Shown: positions 25,786 through 35,700, numbered from the stretch's first letter. The stretch: DNA of 64,000 bases from CAZPXZ01 sp965219495 (GCA_965219495.1 OZ244777.1:3720001-3784000); one strand, 5' to 3'. Notes: generated by a model from the sequence alone, not told the origin. A program made the numbers and translations.

Positions 25786-26777
25786 TCTCTGCCGCCCGCT
25801 TGTCTCTCCGCCGCATAGCAGGCTACGCGGCGGCTGCCTCGGAAAGTGTATGGGGGAAAGGCGCCCCGGCATTCCTCTTCCGCGAGTTCGCAGCGCGGAT
25901 GAAACGCGCAGCCGGACGGAGTCTTCGAGAGCGCCGGCATTACGCCGGGGATTTGATTCAGTTGTCTTCCGGGAACGGTCTGCTGGGGAAGCGCTCCGAT
26001 CAGGCCGCGCGTATAGGGATGCCACGGCTCCCCTATGAGGTCCCGCGTGGGTCCTTCTTCGACGATTCGGCCGGCATACATCACGATTACGCGTTGCGTC
26101 ACCTGAGAAACAACACCCAAGTCGTGGGTGATCAGAATCAGGGCGACACGTGAACTCTCGCAGAGATCGAGAAGCAGCTCCATGATCTCGGCTTGGATGG
26201 TGACGTCGAGTGCCGTGGTTGGCTCGTCGGCGATGATGAGCGACGGATTGGTCATTAGCGCGGCCGCAATGACGACGCGCTGACGCATTCCGCCGGATAG
26301 TTCGTGCGGATATTGGTTCATCCGCGCCAAAGGCGAGGGTATTTGCACCCGCGCGAGCATTTCGACAGCGCGTTCGCGCGCTTCCGCCGCGCCAGTATCG
26401 CCATGCGCGTGCAACGCCTCGGTGAGCTGGGTGCCGATGGTGAGCACCGGATTGAGGGTCATCATCGGATCCTGAAAGATCATGCTGATCTCGTTACCCC
26501 GTATCTCCCGCATTCTCTTGTTGTTCATTTGGGTCAAGTCGCGGCCACGGAAGAGAATCTCGCCGCCGGCGATATAGCCCGGACGGCTGACCAGGTTCAG
26601 AATTGAGAATGCCGCGACCGACTTGCCCGCGCCGCTTTCGCCCACAATGCCCAGCCGCTCGCTGGCGCCAATCGCGAAACTCACATCCCGAAGCGCAACC
26701 AGATGCTTGAATCGCGTCGCGAAACGCACTTCGAGGTTCCTGACCTCCAGCAGGGCGACCTCCGCTGTACGGTTCAT
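25782..26777 (-). CDS. dppD: Oligopeptide/dipeptide ABC transporter ATP-binding protein (first ATPase)
   Basis: A 331-residue ABC ATPase: Walker A GESGAGKSV, signature YPHELSGGMRQRVVIAAAL, Walker B SLIIADEPTTALD, H-loop ILITHDLGVVSQ, and the family C-terminal CAFHPRCELAEEEC. The start at 26777 (MNRTAEVALLEV) overlaps the stop of the permease gene as ATGA. Partner of the ATPase at 24760; the two probably form a heterodimer on the cytoplasmic face. Confidence 0.93.
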   Translation of the reverse strand: MNRTAEVALLEVRNLEVRFATRFKHLVALRDVSFAIGASERLGIVGESGAGKSVAAFSILNLVSRPGYIAGGEILFRGRDLTQMNNKRMREIRGNEISMIFQDPMMTLNPVLTIGTQLTEALHAHGDTGAAEARERAVEMLARVQIPSPLARMNQYPHELSGGMRQRVVIAAALMTNPSLIIADEPTTALDVTIQAEIMELLLDLCESSRVALILITHDLGVVSQVTQRVIVMYAGRIVEEGPTRDLIGEPWHPYTRGLIGALPQQTVPGRQLNQIPGVMPALSKTPSGCAFHPRCELAEEECRGAFPPYTFRGSRRVACYAAERQAGGRE

Positions 26778-27700
26778 TGCTTGTAGAGCCGCGGATTCAG
26801 CACATCTCGCATCCAGTCTCCCAGCAAGTTCATGACCAGCACGAGAATCACCAGAAAGATCCCGGGAATCATGGTAATCCACCAGGAACCGCTGAAGATG
26901 AATTCGAACCCGCTGTTGATCAGAGATCCGAGCGAGGGTCTTGTCACGGGCATGCCGAGGCCGAGGAAGGAAAGGGCCGCCTCACTGACGATTGCATTGG
27001 CGATCTGGACGGTGGAAATAACGAGAATTGGCGTAATCGTGTTCGGAAGGATGTGGCGAAACATGATTCGAACGGGACCGAGACCGATGACCCGGACTGC
27101 GTCGACGTATTCTTTCTTCTTCTCCGCAAGCACGGATGCGCGAACCGTCCGTGCATACTGCGGCCATTCCGCGACGCCGATGACCAGAATCAGCATCAGG
27201 ATCGCCAGGCGTTCATAAAGCGCCGTTCCGAACAACGCCTGGAATACGGCCAGGAAGATGATGGCGACCATCAGCGTGGAGAACGACAGTTGGATATCGG
27301 CCACACGCATGAGGAAGTTATCAATCCGGCCGCCGTAATATCCGGCCACCAATCCGATCGAAATTCCGAGCAAGGCCTGCAGCAGCACCGCACAGACGCC
27401 GATGGTCAGGGATATCCGCGTTCCGTACAAAATGGTGCTCAGGAGATCCCGTCCCTGCGCATCCGTCCCGAACAGGAATCGCGGGTCGCCTCCCACCAGC
27501 CACACGGGCGGAATCTCTGCGTCCATGATGTCGATCTGGATCGGGTCGTAGGGGTCGTAAGGCGCGATCAGCGGGGCGGAAAAGCTTGCCAGGACAAGCG
27601 CGGCGAGCACGAAAAAACTTGCGACCGCGACCCTGTCGCGGCGAAAGCTCCAGAAGAAGTCGGAGCCTGCAAAACGGCGCAGAATCGAGACCGCCGTCAT
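26774..27700 (-). CDS. dppC: Peptide ABC transporter permease, DppC type
   Basis: A 308-residue inner-membrane permease with about six membrane segments. The first is FFVLAALVLASFSAPLIAPY with the following periplasmic PYDPYDP, a usual DppC feature. The loop that contacts the ATPase reads EKKKEYVDAVRVIGLGPVRI (EAA motif). It starts at 27700 (MTAVSILRR), five bases after the DppB stop, and overlaps the next gene by four bases. Confidence 0.93.
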   Translation of the reverse strand: MTAVSILRRFAGSDFFWSFRRDRVAVASFFVLAALVLASFSAPLIAPYDPYDPIQIDIMDAEIPPVWLVGGDPRFLFGTDAQGRDLLSTILYGTRISLTIGVCAVLLQALLGISIGLVAGYYGGRIDNFLMRVADIQLSFSTLMVAIIFLAVFQALFGTALYERLAILMLILVIGVAEWPQYARTVRASVLAEKKKEYVDAVRVIGLGPVRIMFRHILPNTITPILVISTVQIANAIVSEAALSFLGLGMPVTRPSLGSLINSGFEFIFSGSWWITMIPGIFLVILVLVMNLLGDWMRDVLNPRLYKQ

Positions 27701-27704
27701 CGCC

Positions 27705-28691
27705 TCATTCTCCCTCGGCCTGGGGCCGCGCAAATCTCACGGTCGGATTCACCAGGCCGTAAATGAGATCGACAATGGTATTGGTCACGACAAAAACGAG
27801 ACCGACTACGATGACGTAAGCGATGATCAGGGGGGTATCGACCCGATTGACGGCCTCAAGAAACATGAACCCCATGCCGGGCCACTGGAACACGGTTTCG
27901 GTGAGGATCGTGTAGGCGATCAGGGTGCCGATCTGGACGCCGCCGACGGTGATGACCGGGAGCAAGGTGTTCTTGAGCGCGTGCAGGAACCAGATGCGCC
28001 TCCGGGAAAGGCCCTTCGCCCAGGCGAACCGGATGAAGTCCGATTCCAGAACCTCCAGCATTTCCGCGCGGATGAGGCGGATAAAGAGCGGCAGCATGAT
28101 CGAGGACAGCGCGACGCAGGGCAGGATCATGTGGACAAGCCCGTCGCGCGTGAGGATTCCGGTCGACCAACCGGCAATCTTTACCGTCTCGCCGCGTCCA
28201 TAGGACGGAAGCCATCCGAGTTCGACGGAAAAGACATAGATCGACAGGATCGCGGTGAGGAAGACCGGGATCGATATCCCGATGATGCTCCCGCCCACCG
28301 CGAGACGCGAAAGCCAGTGTCTTGGACTGATGGCGGCGAAGACACCGATCGGCACGGAGAACATGACAATGATCAACGCTGCCCCGGCGACGAGTTCGAA
28401 TGTCGCCGGGAACTTGTTGAGGATTACTTCGAGAGCGGGACGCTTGAAGAAGTAGGAGGTCCCCAGATCCCCCTGCACCGCACGGCCCAGGAAACGCGAG
28501 TATTGCACGGCGAACGGGTCATTCAGGCCCATCCGGTCGCGCAGCGCCTGCCGCTCGGCCTCCGACACCGACTGGCCGACCAGTTCGCGAAGGGGGTCGC
28601 CAAGCTGGTCGTGTATTGAAAACGCGATCACGCTGATGACCAACATCACGACGATCGCCTGCGCGATCCGCCTGATGAGAAACGCCAGCAT
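27705..28691 (-). CDS. dppB: Peptide ABC transporter permease, DppB type
   Basis: A 328-residue inner-membrane permease beginning MLAFLIRRIAQAIVVMLVIS, the standard DppB first helix. It carries the LGDPLRELVG segment and the EAA-like loop FIRFAWAKGLSRRRIWFLHA. Forms the channel with the permease at 26774. Separated from the binding-protein gene by about 80 bases, room for an attenuating hairpin that I could not confirm. Confidence 0.93.
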   Translation of the reverse strand: MLAFLIRRIAQAIVVMLVISVIAFSIHDQLGDPLRELVGQSVSEAERQALRDRMGLNDPFAVQYSRFLGRAVQGDLGTSYFFKRPALEVILNKFPATFELVAGAALIIVMFSVPIGVFAAISPRHWLSRLAVGGSIIGISIPVFLTAILSIYVFSVELGWLPSYGRGETVKIAGWSTGILTRDGLVHMILPCVALSSIMLPLFIRLIRAEMLEVLESDFIRFAWAKGLSRRRIWFLHALKNTLLPVITVGGVQIGTLIAYTILTETVFQWPGMGFMFLEAVNRVDTPLIIAYVIVVGLVFVVTNTIVDLIYGLVNPTVRFARPQAEGE

Positions 28692-28770
28692 GCGCGCCTA
28701 GCCGGCCCGCCTAGGGAAAACCGACCGCTTTCTTGCCACTTCGGATGTCGGAGGCTCGATTCATTCGGGC

Positions 28771-30327
28771 CTACTCGATGACGAGATCCCCGAAATACGG
28801 GAAGTTCATCACGTTGAGAATGGGCGCGGCATCCACACCTTTCCGGGCAGCCCACGCACGATCCTGCCAGTGGAGCGGCACGAACGCGGCCTCATCGTGC
28901 AAGATCTCCTCCACTTCCTGGAGCATCATCGCACGCTTCGCCTCGTCGGTTTCATTCTGACTATCGAGGATCAACTGGTCGACTCTCGCATTCGAGTAAT
29001 TCCCGCTGTTGTATTGACCGTAACCGGTGCTTTCGTCCGGCGTCATGAGCAGGAACTCGGTGAAGTTCGACGAATCCTCGGTATCCGAGTGCCATCCGAT
29101 CATCATGATGTCGGCGGCCCGCTCGTCGAATTTCGGCCAGTACTGCGCCTTCGGCATGGTCTTCAGGTCTACCTTGATGTTGATCTTGGCGAGCATGCTG
29201 ACGACCGCCTGCGCGATCTTGTCATCGTTCACGTACCGGTTGTTCGGCGCCATCATCGTCACCGAGAACCCGTTTTCGTAGCCTGCTTCCTTCATCAGCA
29301 TCTGAGCTTTTTCAAGATCGAATCGCGGTTGCAAGTCCGGGTTGTAGCCCAGATACCCCTTGGGACTCTGCTGCGCGGCGGCGGTGCCGAATCCCTTCAT
29401 GATCTTTTCTACGATGCCTTCGTTGTTGATGGCGTACACGATCGCATTGCGAACTCTCGGATCCTTGAGCTCCTCGCGCCGGTTCTGGTTCAGCTGAAAT
29501 GTGATGATGCGGGTTCCGCTCATGGTCACCAGATCGACGTCCCCATCCCTGTCAATGCGGTCAAGATCCGCGGGCGGCACGGGAGCGATGAAATCCACAT
29601 CCCCGGACAGCAGCGCGGCGACGCGCGTCGGGTCTTCCTTGATCGGAGTGAGCACGATGGAAGAGACATTGCCGGGCGAATCCGTATCCCAGTACCCGGC
29701 GAAACGTTCGAAATCGACCCTTACGCCCTGTTCGCGGTGGGTAATGGTGAACGGACCGGTGCCGGAAGCATTGGTGGAAGGGAAGGCGTCACCGTGCTTC
29801 ACGATGGCATCCTTCGGGCGGCCCTGGGAATCGTAACCGTCGTAGAATTTGCGATCCATCGGGAAAATGTAGGTCGCCGTGTGCAGAACGAGCGGATAGG
29901 CGTCCTTGGTGACCAGATCCACCGTGTACTTGTCAATGATGTTGCAGGCTTCGAACGGCGCGAAGATGCCCTTGAAATCGGGGCTGCGCTTCAGCCGGTC
30001 ATAGGTCCAGCGGACGTCGAGCGCGGTCATTTCGTTGCCGGAATGAAACTTCACTCCTTGGCGCAAATGGAATCGAACCGTTCTTTCGTCGATTCGTTCC
30101 CAGCTTTCGGCCAGCCTCGCGTCGAATCCGAGATCCTGATTCCAGCGCACCAGCGGGTCGAAAATCATGTGGGAGAGTTGCAGCGTTCCGCCGGAAAGCT
30201 GTTCGTGGGGATCCAGGGAAACTGGATCCGCATCGTAGGCAACCCTCAGATTGCTGGCAGCCGCGGGCAAGGCCAGCGAGAAGCCAAGCGCGGCGACAGC
30301 CGCAAGCGTGATGAGTATTCTTGTCAT
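28771..30327 (-). CDS. dppA: Peptide ABC transporter substrate-binding protein (SBP family 5)
   Basis: A 518-residue periplasmic binding protein. The ATG at 30327 gives the signal peptide MTRILITLAAVAALGFSLAL with an Ala-rich cleavage region just after. The mature part starts NLRVAYDADPVSLDPHEQ, the family 5 opening, and has the RFHLRQGVKFHSGNEMTALD segment. It is first in the operon, as the most abundant component usually is. The ligand may be a peptide, but family 5 proteins also bind nickel, opines and sugars, so dppA is a type label. The longer frame to 30699 lies in the divergent promoter region. Confidence 0.9.
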   Translation of the reverse strand: MTRILITLAAVAALGFSLALPAAASNLRVAYDADPVSLDPHEQLSGGTLQLSHMIFDPLVRWNQDLGFDARLAESWERIDERTVRFHLRQGVKFHSGNEMTALDVRWTYDRLKRSPDFKGIFAPFEACNIIDKYTVDLVTKDAYPLVLHTATYIFPMDRKFYDGYDSQGRPKDAIVKHGDAFPSTNASGTGPFTITHREQGVRVDFERFAGYWDTDSPGNVSSIVLTPIKEDPTRVAALLSGDVDFIAPVPPADLDRIDRDGDVDLVTMSGTRIITFQLNQNRREELKDPRVRNAIVYAINNEGIVEKIMKGFGTAAAQQSPKGYLGYNPDLQPRFDLEKAQMLMKEAGYENGFSVTMMAPNNRYVNDDKIAQAVVSMLAKINIKVDLKTMPKAQYWPKFDERAADIMMIGWHSDTEDSSNFTEFLLMTPDESTGYGQYNSGNYSNARVDQLILDSQNETDEAKRAMMLQEVEEILHDEAAFVPLHWQDRAWAARKGVDAAPILNVMNFPYFGDLVIE

Positions 30328-30728
30328 TGGCGAAATTCTCCAGAATTTTGGGGCCACGCGTCGGCGTGGGTGATGATTCCGCGATCGAAAACGCGGAACA
30401 ATGCAGGGGTTTGTAAGCAGATATGCCGACTGCCGCAACTGCCATCTGGAAGTTCTCAGGACCCGAAATTCTGGTGTCGGCCCAAATGCGTGCCACCGGT
30501 TCGGTCGATGCGGAGGTTCGCGGCGTTCGAGCCGTCCAGCCGCCGGTGGTTCCGGGCGGATCGCCATCCGCGCTTGCGAGGATCGCGGGCAATCAGGCAA
30601 TCTGCAGAAACGGAAACGATTGCGGACCGGTGGCGTACGAACCGCTCCAGAAGACCATTCGGGTGCGGCGTCCTGTAGATCGAATCCGGCGCAAGCCAAC
30701 CAAGGCGCGAAGTGGCGGGGAGCAAGTC
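30328..30728. promoter_or_regulatory. Divergent promoter region of the peptide importer and the oxidoreductase
   Basis: 401 bases between two divergent starts, GC-rich. The long frames on both strands here lack family similarity. Both promoters should lie here. I saw no convincing operator. Confidence 0.4.
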
Positions 30729-31739
30729 ATGAAGTGGGGGCTGATTGGGGCGAGCAAGATCGCCTCGGATTGGGTGATCCAGGCAATCCGCGCGAACGAG
30801 GGCCAGACGGTCGGGGCTCTCTACAGTACTTCGCGCGAACGGGCTGCTGAATACGCGGCGAGGCACGAGATTTCCCGGACCTATGCGGATCTCGACGAAT
30901 TCCTTGAACAAGCCGAACTCGACGCGGTTTACATTTCCACCACCAACGACCGGCATGCTCCCGAGTGCATTGCCAGCGCGCGGTCCGGCCTGCACGTGCT
31001 TTGCGAAAAGCCTCTGGGGCGATCGCTCGGCGAAGCCGACTCGATGATTCAAGCTTGCAGGAAGGCGGGTGTTGTGCTGGGTGTGAACCACCATTTGCGG
31101 TGTTCGGCGGTGGTTGGCGCAGTGAAGCTGGTCCTGGGCGAGGGACGGATAGGCCGACCCCTGGTCGTTCGGGTGCAATTTGCGAATCAATCTGCTCCTC
31201 ATCCGCATGATTGGCGCTTTACGCAGCCGGCAGCCGGCGCCGGCGTTGCGCTCGACCGAACCGTGCATACGGCGGATACGCTGAGGTTTCTCCTCCGGGA
31301 AGATCCGGTTGAGGTAACTTCCATGGTGCATGTGCCGAACAGGGACTTGGGCATAGAAGACGACGTAATGAGCTTGTGGCGGTTTCCTTCCGGCGCCATG
31401 GCCCAATGCCACGAAGGTTCGCGGTTGCCGGATGCGCCCACCGTCCTCGAGGTCCACGGTACGGCAGGTTCCTTGCTCGCACGAAACGTTACGCGTCCGC
31501 ATCCAGAGCCGCGAGTTGAACTGATGACTTCCAAGGGCGCGCAAGACATTCCGGTTGCGAACATGGACCCATACGCAAGAACCGTGGAGCGGTTTGTCGC
31601 GGCGGCAGGAGGAGAAGGCGAGCCCGCCGCCACCGGTGCGGACGGCTTCATGTCTCTCGCCGTGGCCTTGGCCGTCAAGGAGTCTGCGGCGCGCCGCCGG
31701 ACTGCTACAATCGATTACGGAGTACGAGAGGCGGACTGA
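30729..31739 (+). CDS. Gfo/Idh/MocA family NAD(P)-dependent oxidoreductase
   Basis: A 336-residue two-domain dehydrogenase. The N-terminal Rossmann fold starts MKWGLIGASKIASDWVIQAI (GxGxxA-like) and holds VYISTTNDRHAPECIASA and the catalytic Lys in VLCEKPLGRSLGEAD (EKP). The C-terminal domain has the conserved AGAGVALDRTVHTADTLRFL, where a D-x3-H pair usually helps catalysis. Substrate, probably a sugar or cyclitol, cannot be told from the sequence. It is divergent from the peptide importer and 140 bases upstream of argH, probably a separate transcript. The ATG at 30729 follows GGGGAGCAAG; the longer frame upstream runs through the promoter region. Confidence 0.9.
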   Translation: MKWGLIGASKIASDWVIQAIRANEGQTVGALYSTSRERAAEYAARHEISRTYADLDEFLEQAELDAVYISTTNDRHAPECIASARSGLHVLCEKPLGRSLGEADSMIQACRKAGVVLGVNHHLRCSAVVGAVKLVLGEGRIGRPLVVRVQFANQSAPHPHDWRFTQPAAGAGVALDRTVHTADTLRFLLREDPVEVTSMVHVPNRDLGIEDDVMSLWRFPSGAMAQCHEGSRLPDAPTVLEVHGTAGSLLARNVTRPHPEPRVELMTSKGAQDIPVANMDPYARTVERFVAAAGGEGEPAATGADGFMSLAVALAVKESAARRRTATIDYGVREAD

Positions 31740-31878
31740 CGGTTCGCACCGGGTGGCGGTGAGACCTGCTCTACGGTTTCCAGCTGGCGTGAGGGACGCT
31801 CGGAGGGCGTGATTACTGTAGCGAATTATTGTATTTGCATGGAGTTGCGAGCCCCTGAACCAAGAAGCGGAGGGTGAA

Positions 31879-33291
31879 ATGGAGCCGAAAGGCGGAGAAT
31901 CTCCCTCCGGAGTCAATCCCTTATGGGGAGGTCGATTCGACGCGGGCCCCGCCGGGATCATGGCCAAGATCAACGCCTCGATCGGATTTGACCGGCGCCT
32001 GGCCTCCGTGGATCTCCAGGCGTCGCGGGCGCATCTCAGGATGCTCGCGCGGCAAGGGATCATTTCGAATGGCGACGCCAAGTCGATCCTCGAAGGCCTG
32101 GACGCCATCGAACGGGAAATCGCCTCCGGCGAGTTTCCGTTTTCCCGGGATCTTGAGGACGTGCATATGAACATCGAGAGCCGGCTCGCGGATCTCATCG
32201 GCGCGCCGGCGGGCCGGCTCCATACTGCGCGGTCGCGGAATGACCAGGTCGCGACGGATCTCCGGCTTTGGATTCGGAATGCAATCGACGCGCTCGACCA
32301 GGTTCTCCTCGATCTTCAGCGCGCATTTCTGTCGCAGGCGGAAGCCGGCGCCGACATGCCGATGCCGGGATATACCCACTTGCAGGTCGCCCAACCGGTC
32401 ACATGGGGCCTCCACATGCTGGCCTATGTGGAGATGTTCGGACGCGACCGCGGACGGCTTGCCGGCGCCCGGGCGCGATTGAACGAATGTCCGCTGGGTG
32501 CCGCCGCCTTGGCAGGCACCTCGTTTCCCGTGGACCGGGAGTGGGTCGCCGAGGCCTTGGGGTTCGACCGGCCGGCCGCGAACTCGCTTGATGCGGTTTC
32601 GGACCGGGACTTCGCACTGGAATTCCTGGCCGCGGGTTCGATTCTCGCCATGCATCTCTCGCGGTTCGCCGAGGAACTCGTACTCTGGGCGAGCAGCGGG
32701 TTCGAATTCGTCCGGCTTTCCGATGCGTTTACGACCGGCTCGTCGATCATGCCGCAAAAGCGGAATCCGGACGCGGCCGAACTCGTGCGCGCCAAGTCCG
32801 GTCGCGTCTTCGGAGCGCTGCTCGGCCTGTTGACGGTGCTCAAGGGATTGCCTCTCGCTTACGCCAAGGACATGCAGGAAGACAAGGAACCGGTGTTCGA
32901 TGCCGCGGATACGCTGGCGCTTTCGGTCGCCGCTGTCGCGGGCATCGTTCGGGACATGAAGCCGAACAGGCGGGCGCTGGAACGGGCCGCGGGCAAGGAT
33001 GGGTCGACGGCGACGGACTTGGCCGACTGGCTGGTTCGCGTATTGGGCCTCCCTTTCCGGGAAGCGCATCAAAAGACGGGAGAAATTGTGCGCTTGGCCG
33101 AGAAGCGTGGCGTGGAACTGGCGGATCTGGAGCTGACAGACTTGCAGTCCGTCGTATCCGGAATTACCGATGATGCCCGGCAGATCCTTTCGGTGCGGGC
33201 TTCGGTCGAGAGCCGCACCAGTTGGGGAGGCGCGGCGCCATCGCGCGTTCGCGAGCGTATTGGTCACTGGAAGGCGGAGTTGGGCGCATGA
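31879..33291 (+). CDS. argH: Argininosuccinate lyase
   Basis: A 470-residue enzyme splitting argininosuccinate to arginine and fumarate, last step of arginine synthesis, cytoplasmic homotetramer. Fumarase/aspartase superfamily signatures are present: HTARSRNDQVATDLRLW, TPMPGYTHLQ-like MPMPGYTHLQVAQPVTWG, and the active-site loop TTGSSIMPQKRNPDAAELVR. Length is normal. The ATG follows GGAGGGTGA. Its stop overlaps the start of the small lipoprotein gene (ATGA), and lysA follows, the common argH / lipoprotein / lysA order of proteobacteria. Confidence 0.97.
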   Translation: MEPKGGESPSGVNPLWGGRFDAGPAGIMAKINASIGFDRRLASVDLQASRAHLRMLARQGIISNGDAKSILEGLDAIEREIASGEFPFSRDLEDVHMNIESRLADLIGAPAGRLHTARSRNDQVATDLRLWIRNAIDALDQVLLDLQRAFLSQAEAGADMPMPGYTHLQVAQPVTWGLHMLAYVEMFGRDRGRLAGARARLNECPLGAAALAGTSFPVDREWVAEALGFDRPAANSLDAVSDRDFALEFLAAGSILAMHLSRFAEELVLWASSGFEFVRLSDAFTTGSSIMPQKRNPDAAELVRAKSGRVFGALLGLLTVLKGLPLAYAKDMQEDKEPVFDAADTLALSVAAVAGIVRDMKPNRRALERAAGKDGSTATDLADWLVRVLGLPFREAHQKTGEIVRLAEKRGVELADLELTDLQSVVSGITDDARQILSVRASVESRTSWGGAAPSRVRERIGHWKAELGA

Positions 33292-33404
33292 GAGTCTGGA
33301 TAGCGGTATTCCTGGCGCTTGCGGCTGTGGCTGCGGCAAGTGCCGGCTGCGGGCGAGTGGGCGAGTTGGAGCGCCCCGCCGCGGAGGATTCCGCGAACCG
33401 CTGA
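33288..33404 (+). CDS. Small lipoprotein, LptM/YifL-like
   Basis: A 38-residue peptide from the ATG at 33288: MRVWIAVFLALAAVAAASAG then Cys, a lipoprotein signal peptide with lipobox SAGC, leaving a mature peptide of about 18 residues starting CGRVGELERP. Its place between argH and lysA is where proteobacteria often encode the short lipoprotein that helps the LPS transporter LptD mature. The mature sequence is too short to prove orthology. Confidence 0.75.
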   Translation: MRVWIAVFLALAAVAAASAGCGRVGELERPAAEDSANR

Positions 33405-33417
33405 GCGGTGCGGCGCG

Positions 33418-34701
33418 ATGGATCATTTCGAGTACCGAGAGGGCGTGCTCCACGCCGAGGATGTGCCGTTGCCGGACCTCGCGAAGGCATTCGGAACCCC
33501 CCTGTATTGCATGTCGCAGGCCACGCTTGAGCACCACTATCGTGTGTTGGATGCGGCCTTGGAAGGGCTGGAACGAATGATCTGCTTCGCACCCAAGGCG
33601 AACTCCTCGCTGGCGGTGCTGAAGGTGCTCGCGGCTGCGGGCGCGGGAGCGGACGTAGTTTCGGAGGGCGAATGCCGCCTGGCGCTGGCCGCGGGAATAC
33701 CGGCCGGCTCGATTGTTTTCTCCGGAGTGGGAAAGACCCAGGCGGAACTGGAGTTCGCGCTCGGAGCGGGAATCGGGCAATTCAACGTCGAGTCCGAGCC
33801 CGAGCTGGAAGCGCTGAACGGACTGGCGTGCGCGCGTTCGGCCCGCGCCCCCGTCGCGCTCCGGGTCAATCCGGATGTGGACGCCGGAGCGCACGCGAAG
33901 ATTTCGACGGGGCGCGCAGAGGACAAGTTCGGCATACCGATTGAATCGGCGCCGGAGGTCTACACCCGCGCGGCCGCGCTTGAGGGAATCGAAATTGTCG
34001 GTGTCGATGTCCATATCGGAAGCCAGATTCCCAACCTCGAACCGTTTCGAGAAGCATTCCGGAAAGTGCGGGCGCTGGCGGATTTGCTCCTGCAGGCAGG
34101 CCATGCGATCCGGGCAATCGATCTGGGCGGGGGCGTTGCCGCGCTCTATGGCGATGGGCCGGATCCGCCCGAACCCGGGGCGTATGGCGGCCTTGTTCGC
34201 GAGGTATTCGGGGACGGGGCCTATCGGCTGATTTTTGAACCGGGCCGCATGATCGCCGCGAATGCCGGCATTCTGCTTTCGCGCGCGCTCCACGAGAAGC
34301 GGGCAGGCGGGCGCCGCATTCTGGTTGTGGACGCCGGGATGAACGACTTGCTGCGGCCTGCGCTGTACGGCGCATTTCACGGCATCTTGCCGGTCGCGGA
34401 GCCGGACACCGCCGCAATTCATTCGCCTTGCGATGTCGTCGGCCCGGTTTGCGAGACCAGCGACACGTTTACGAGGGCGCGCGACCTGCCGCCCATCGTG
34501 GCGGGAGAACTGGTGGTATTCCGAACGGTCGGCGCCTACGGCGCCGCCATGGCTTCGGAGTACAACGCCCGGCCCCGCATAGCGGAGGTCATGGTTTCCG
34601 GTGCGCAAAGCGCCCTGACGCGGCCACGCGGAACCTATTCCGAAATGCTTTCCCGCGAGACGGTTCCGGATTGGCTGGAGACCGGAGGTCAGGTCGGATA
34701 A
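33418..34701 (+). CDS. lysA: Diaminopimelate decarboxylase
   Basis: A 427-residue PLP enzyme that makes lysine from meso-diaminopimelate. The PLP lysine lies in ICFAPKANSSLAVLK. Further signatures are HIGSQIPNLEPF, LGGGVAALYG (phosphate binding), EPGRMIAANAGILL and the substrate-side CETSDTF. The start at 33418 (MDHFEYREGVLHAEDVPLPD) is 13 bases after the lipoprotein stop, so the three genes are one operon. A dapF gene, which can follow lysA, is absent. Confidence 0.96.
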   Translation: MDHFEYREGVLHAEDVPLPDLAKAFGTPLYCMSQATLEHHYRVLDAALEGLERMICFAPKANSSLAVLKVLAAAGAGADVVSEGECRLALAAGIPAGSIVFSGVGKTQAELEFALGAGIGQFNVESEPELEALNGLACARSARAPVALRVNPDVDAGAHAKISTGRAEDKFGIPIESAPEVYTRAAALEGIEIVGVDVHIGSQIPNLEPFREAFRKVRALADLLLQAGHAIRAIDLGGGVAALYGDGPDPPEPGAYGGLVREVFGDGAYRLIFEPGRMIAANAGILLSRALHEKRAGGRRILVVDAGMNDLLRPALYGAFHGILPVAEPDTAAIHSPCDVVGPVCETSDTFTRARDLPPIVAGELVVFRTVGAYGAAMASEYNARPRIAEVMVSGAQSALTRPRGTYSEMLSRETVPDWLETGGQVG

Positions 34702-34994
34702 GTCGATTGCAGCCGTTTCGCGAACGGCTCCTGCTTTCCAGTGTAAGCCAATCGGCCAATTCAATGGACCCGCTTCAGCACCGTTGCGAAACACGACGGT
34801 TCGGCGAGGAGAATCGGTTGATTCCGCGCCTGTTTCCGTGCCGTTCCAGCTGCCGGAAACCGGTTCCCGAACGGTGCTCGAATGGTTCAAGGGGGATCGC
34901 GCAAATCCCCGGGGCGAACCCGTCAAGACCTCCGAGCGCGGGACGCAAGATTGGACGCAGACCGGTAGAAAGAAGTGTGGAGATAGCAATTCGT
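34702..34994. other. Spacer between lysA and the convergent GntR gene
   Basis: About 290 bases, no supported gene. Both flanking genes end here, so terminators are expected; I did not find a clean hairpin with a T-run. Confidence 0.4.
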
Positions 34995-35645
34995 CTAGCG
35001 GTTCTCCAGTACTTTCCGCATTCGATCGCCGGAGTGCCGGATATGCTCCTTCAGCAACATGACCGCGGAATTGGTGCGGCGTTGCTCGACGGCTTCCAGG
35101 ATGGCTTCATGTTCGTCATGCGGCGTCCCCGAAATGAACTTTTCCTGCACCACAATGAGCTGGGCGAATAGCGACATGATCCCGAACTGCGCCTCGATCG
35201 TTTGCAGCGTCCGCGTCTTCTTCGATGGCGCCAGCAGCGCGTTGTGAAAGCGCCAGTTGAGTTCGACGCGCCGCCATTCTTCGGTGCAACGGCGGTCCTC
35301 GGCAACAATTCGGTGACATTCGGCCAGGGTTTCCTCGTTGTGCCGGTCTACCGCCGCAGCCAGCGCAAGTGGTTCCAACGCCTGTCGAATTTCGTTGATC
35401 TCCAGAATTTCCGCCTCGTCCGGCTTGGCGACCAATGGACTGCGCCGCGGCCGCATCTCGACCAGGTTTTCGGCAGCGAGCATGCGCAGCGCTTCGCGAA
35501 CCGGTACGATCGAGACGCCAAACTCCCGGGAAAGCGCCTGGATGTTCAACTCGTATCCGGTCGGATAGTTGCCCCTGATGATCTTGTTGCGCAGATCGTT
35601 GCGGATTGCCTGGGGGCCATCACCGTACTGTAAAATTTGCGCCAT
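34995..35645 (-). CDS. GntR-family transcriptional regulator with FCD domain
   Basis: A 216-residue regulator. N-terminal winged helix (QAIRNDLRNKIIRGNYPTG, then LSREFGVSIVPVREALRML) and a C-terminal all-helical FCD domain (EINEIRQALEPLALAAAV; later FHNALL and HEAILEAVEQRR with the metal/ligand His residues). It is the last gene of the compatible-solute transport cluster and reads in the same direction, so it probably controls that cluster. Known ectoine regulators are of the MocR type (EnuR) or AsnC type (DoeX); an FCD regulator would be a replacement. The start at 35645 (MAQILQYGDG) is preferred over the upstream ATG. Confidence 0.88.
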   Translation of the reverse strand: MAQILQYGDGPQAIRNDLRNKIIRGNYPTGYELNIQALSREFGVSIVPVREALRMLAAENLVEMRPRRSPLVAKPDEAEILEINEIRQALEPLALAAAVDRHNEETLAECHRIVAEDRRCTEEWRRVELNWRFHNALLAPSKKTRTLQTIEAQFGIMSLFAQLIVVQEKFISGTPHDEHEAILEAVEQRRTNSAVMLLKEHIRHSGDRMRKVLENR

Positions 35646-35700
35646 GGCTTCACCTCGCAATCGGCGGGTACCGTGCGTTACCCGCCTCCTTCCAACCCAG

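Noticed and set aside
28870..30678. 602-codon plus-strand frame opposite dppA
   Set aside because: Shadow frame; dppA has a signal peptide and family motifs, this has none.
31921..34989. 1022-codon open frame on the minus strand across argH and lysA
   Set aside because: Covers two certain genes on the other strand and has the composition of an antisense frame.
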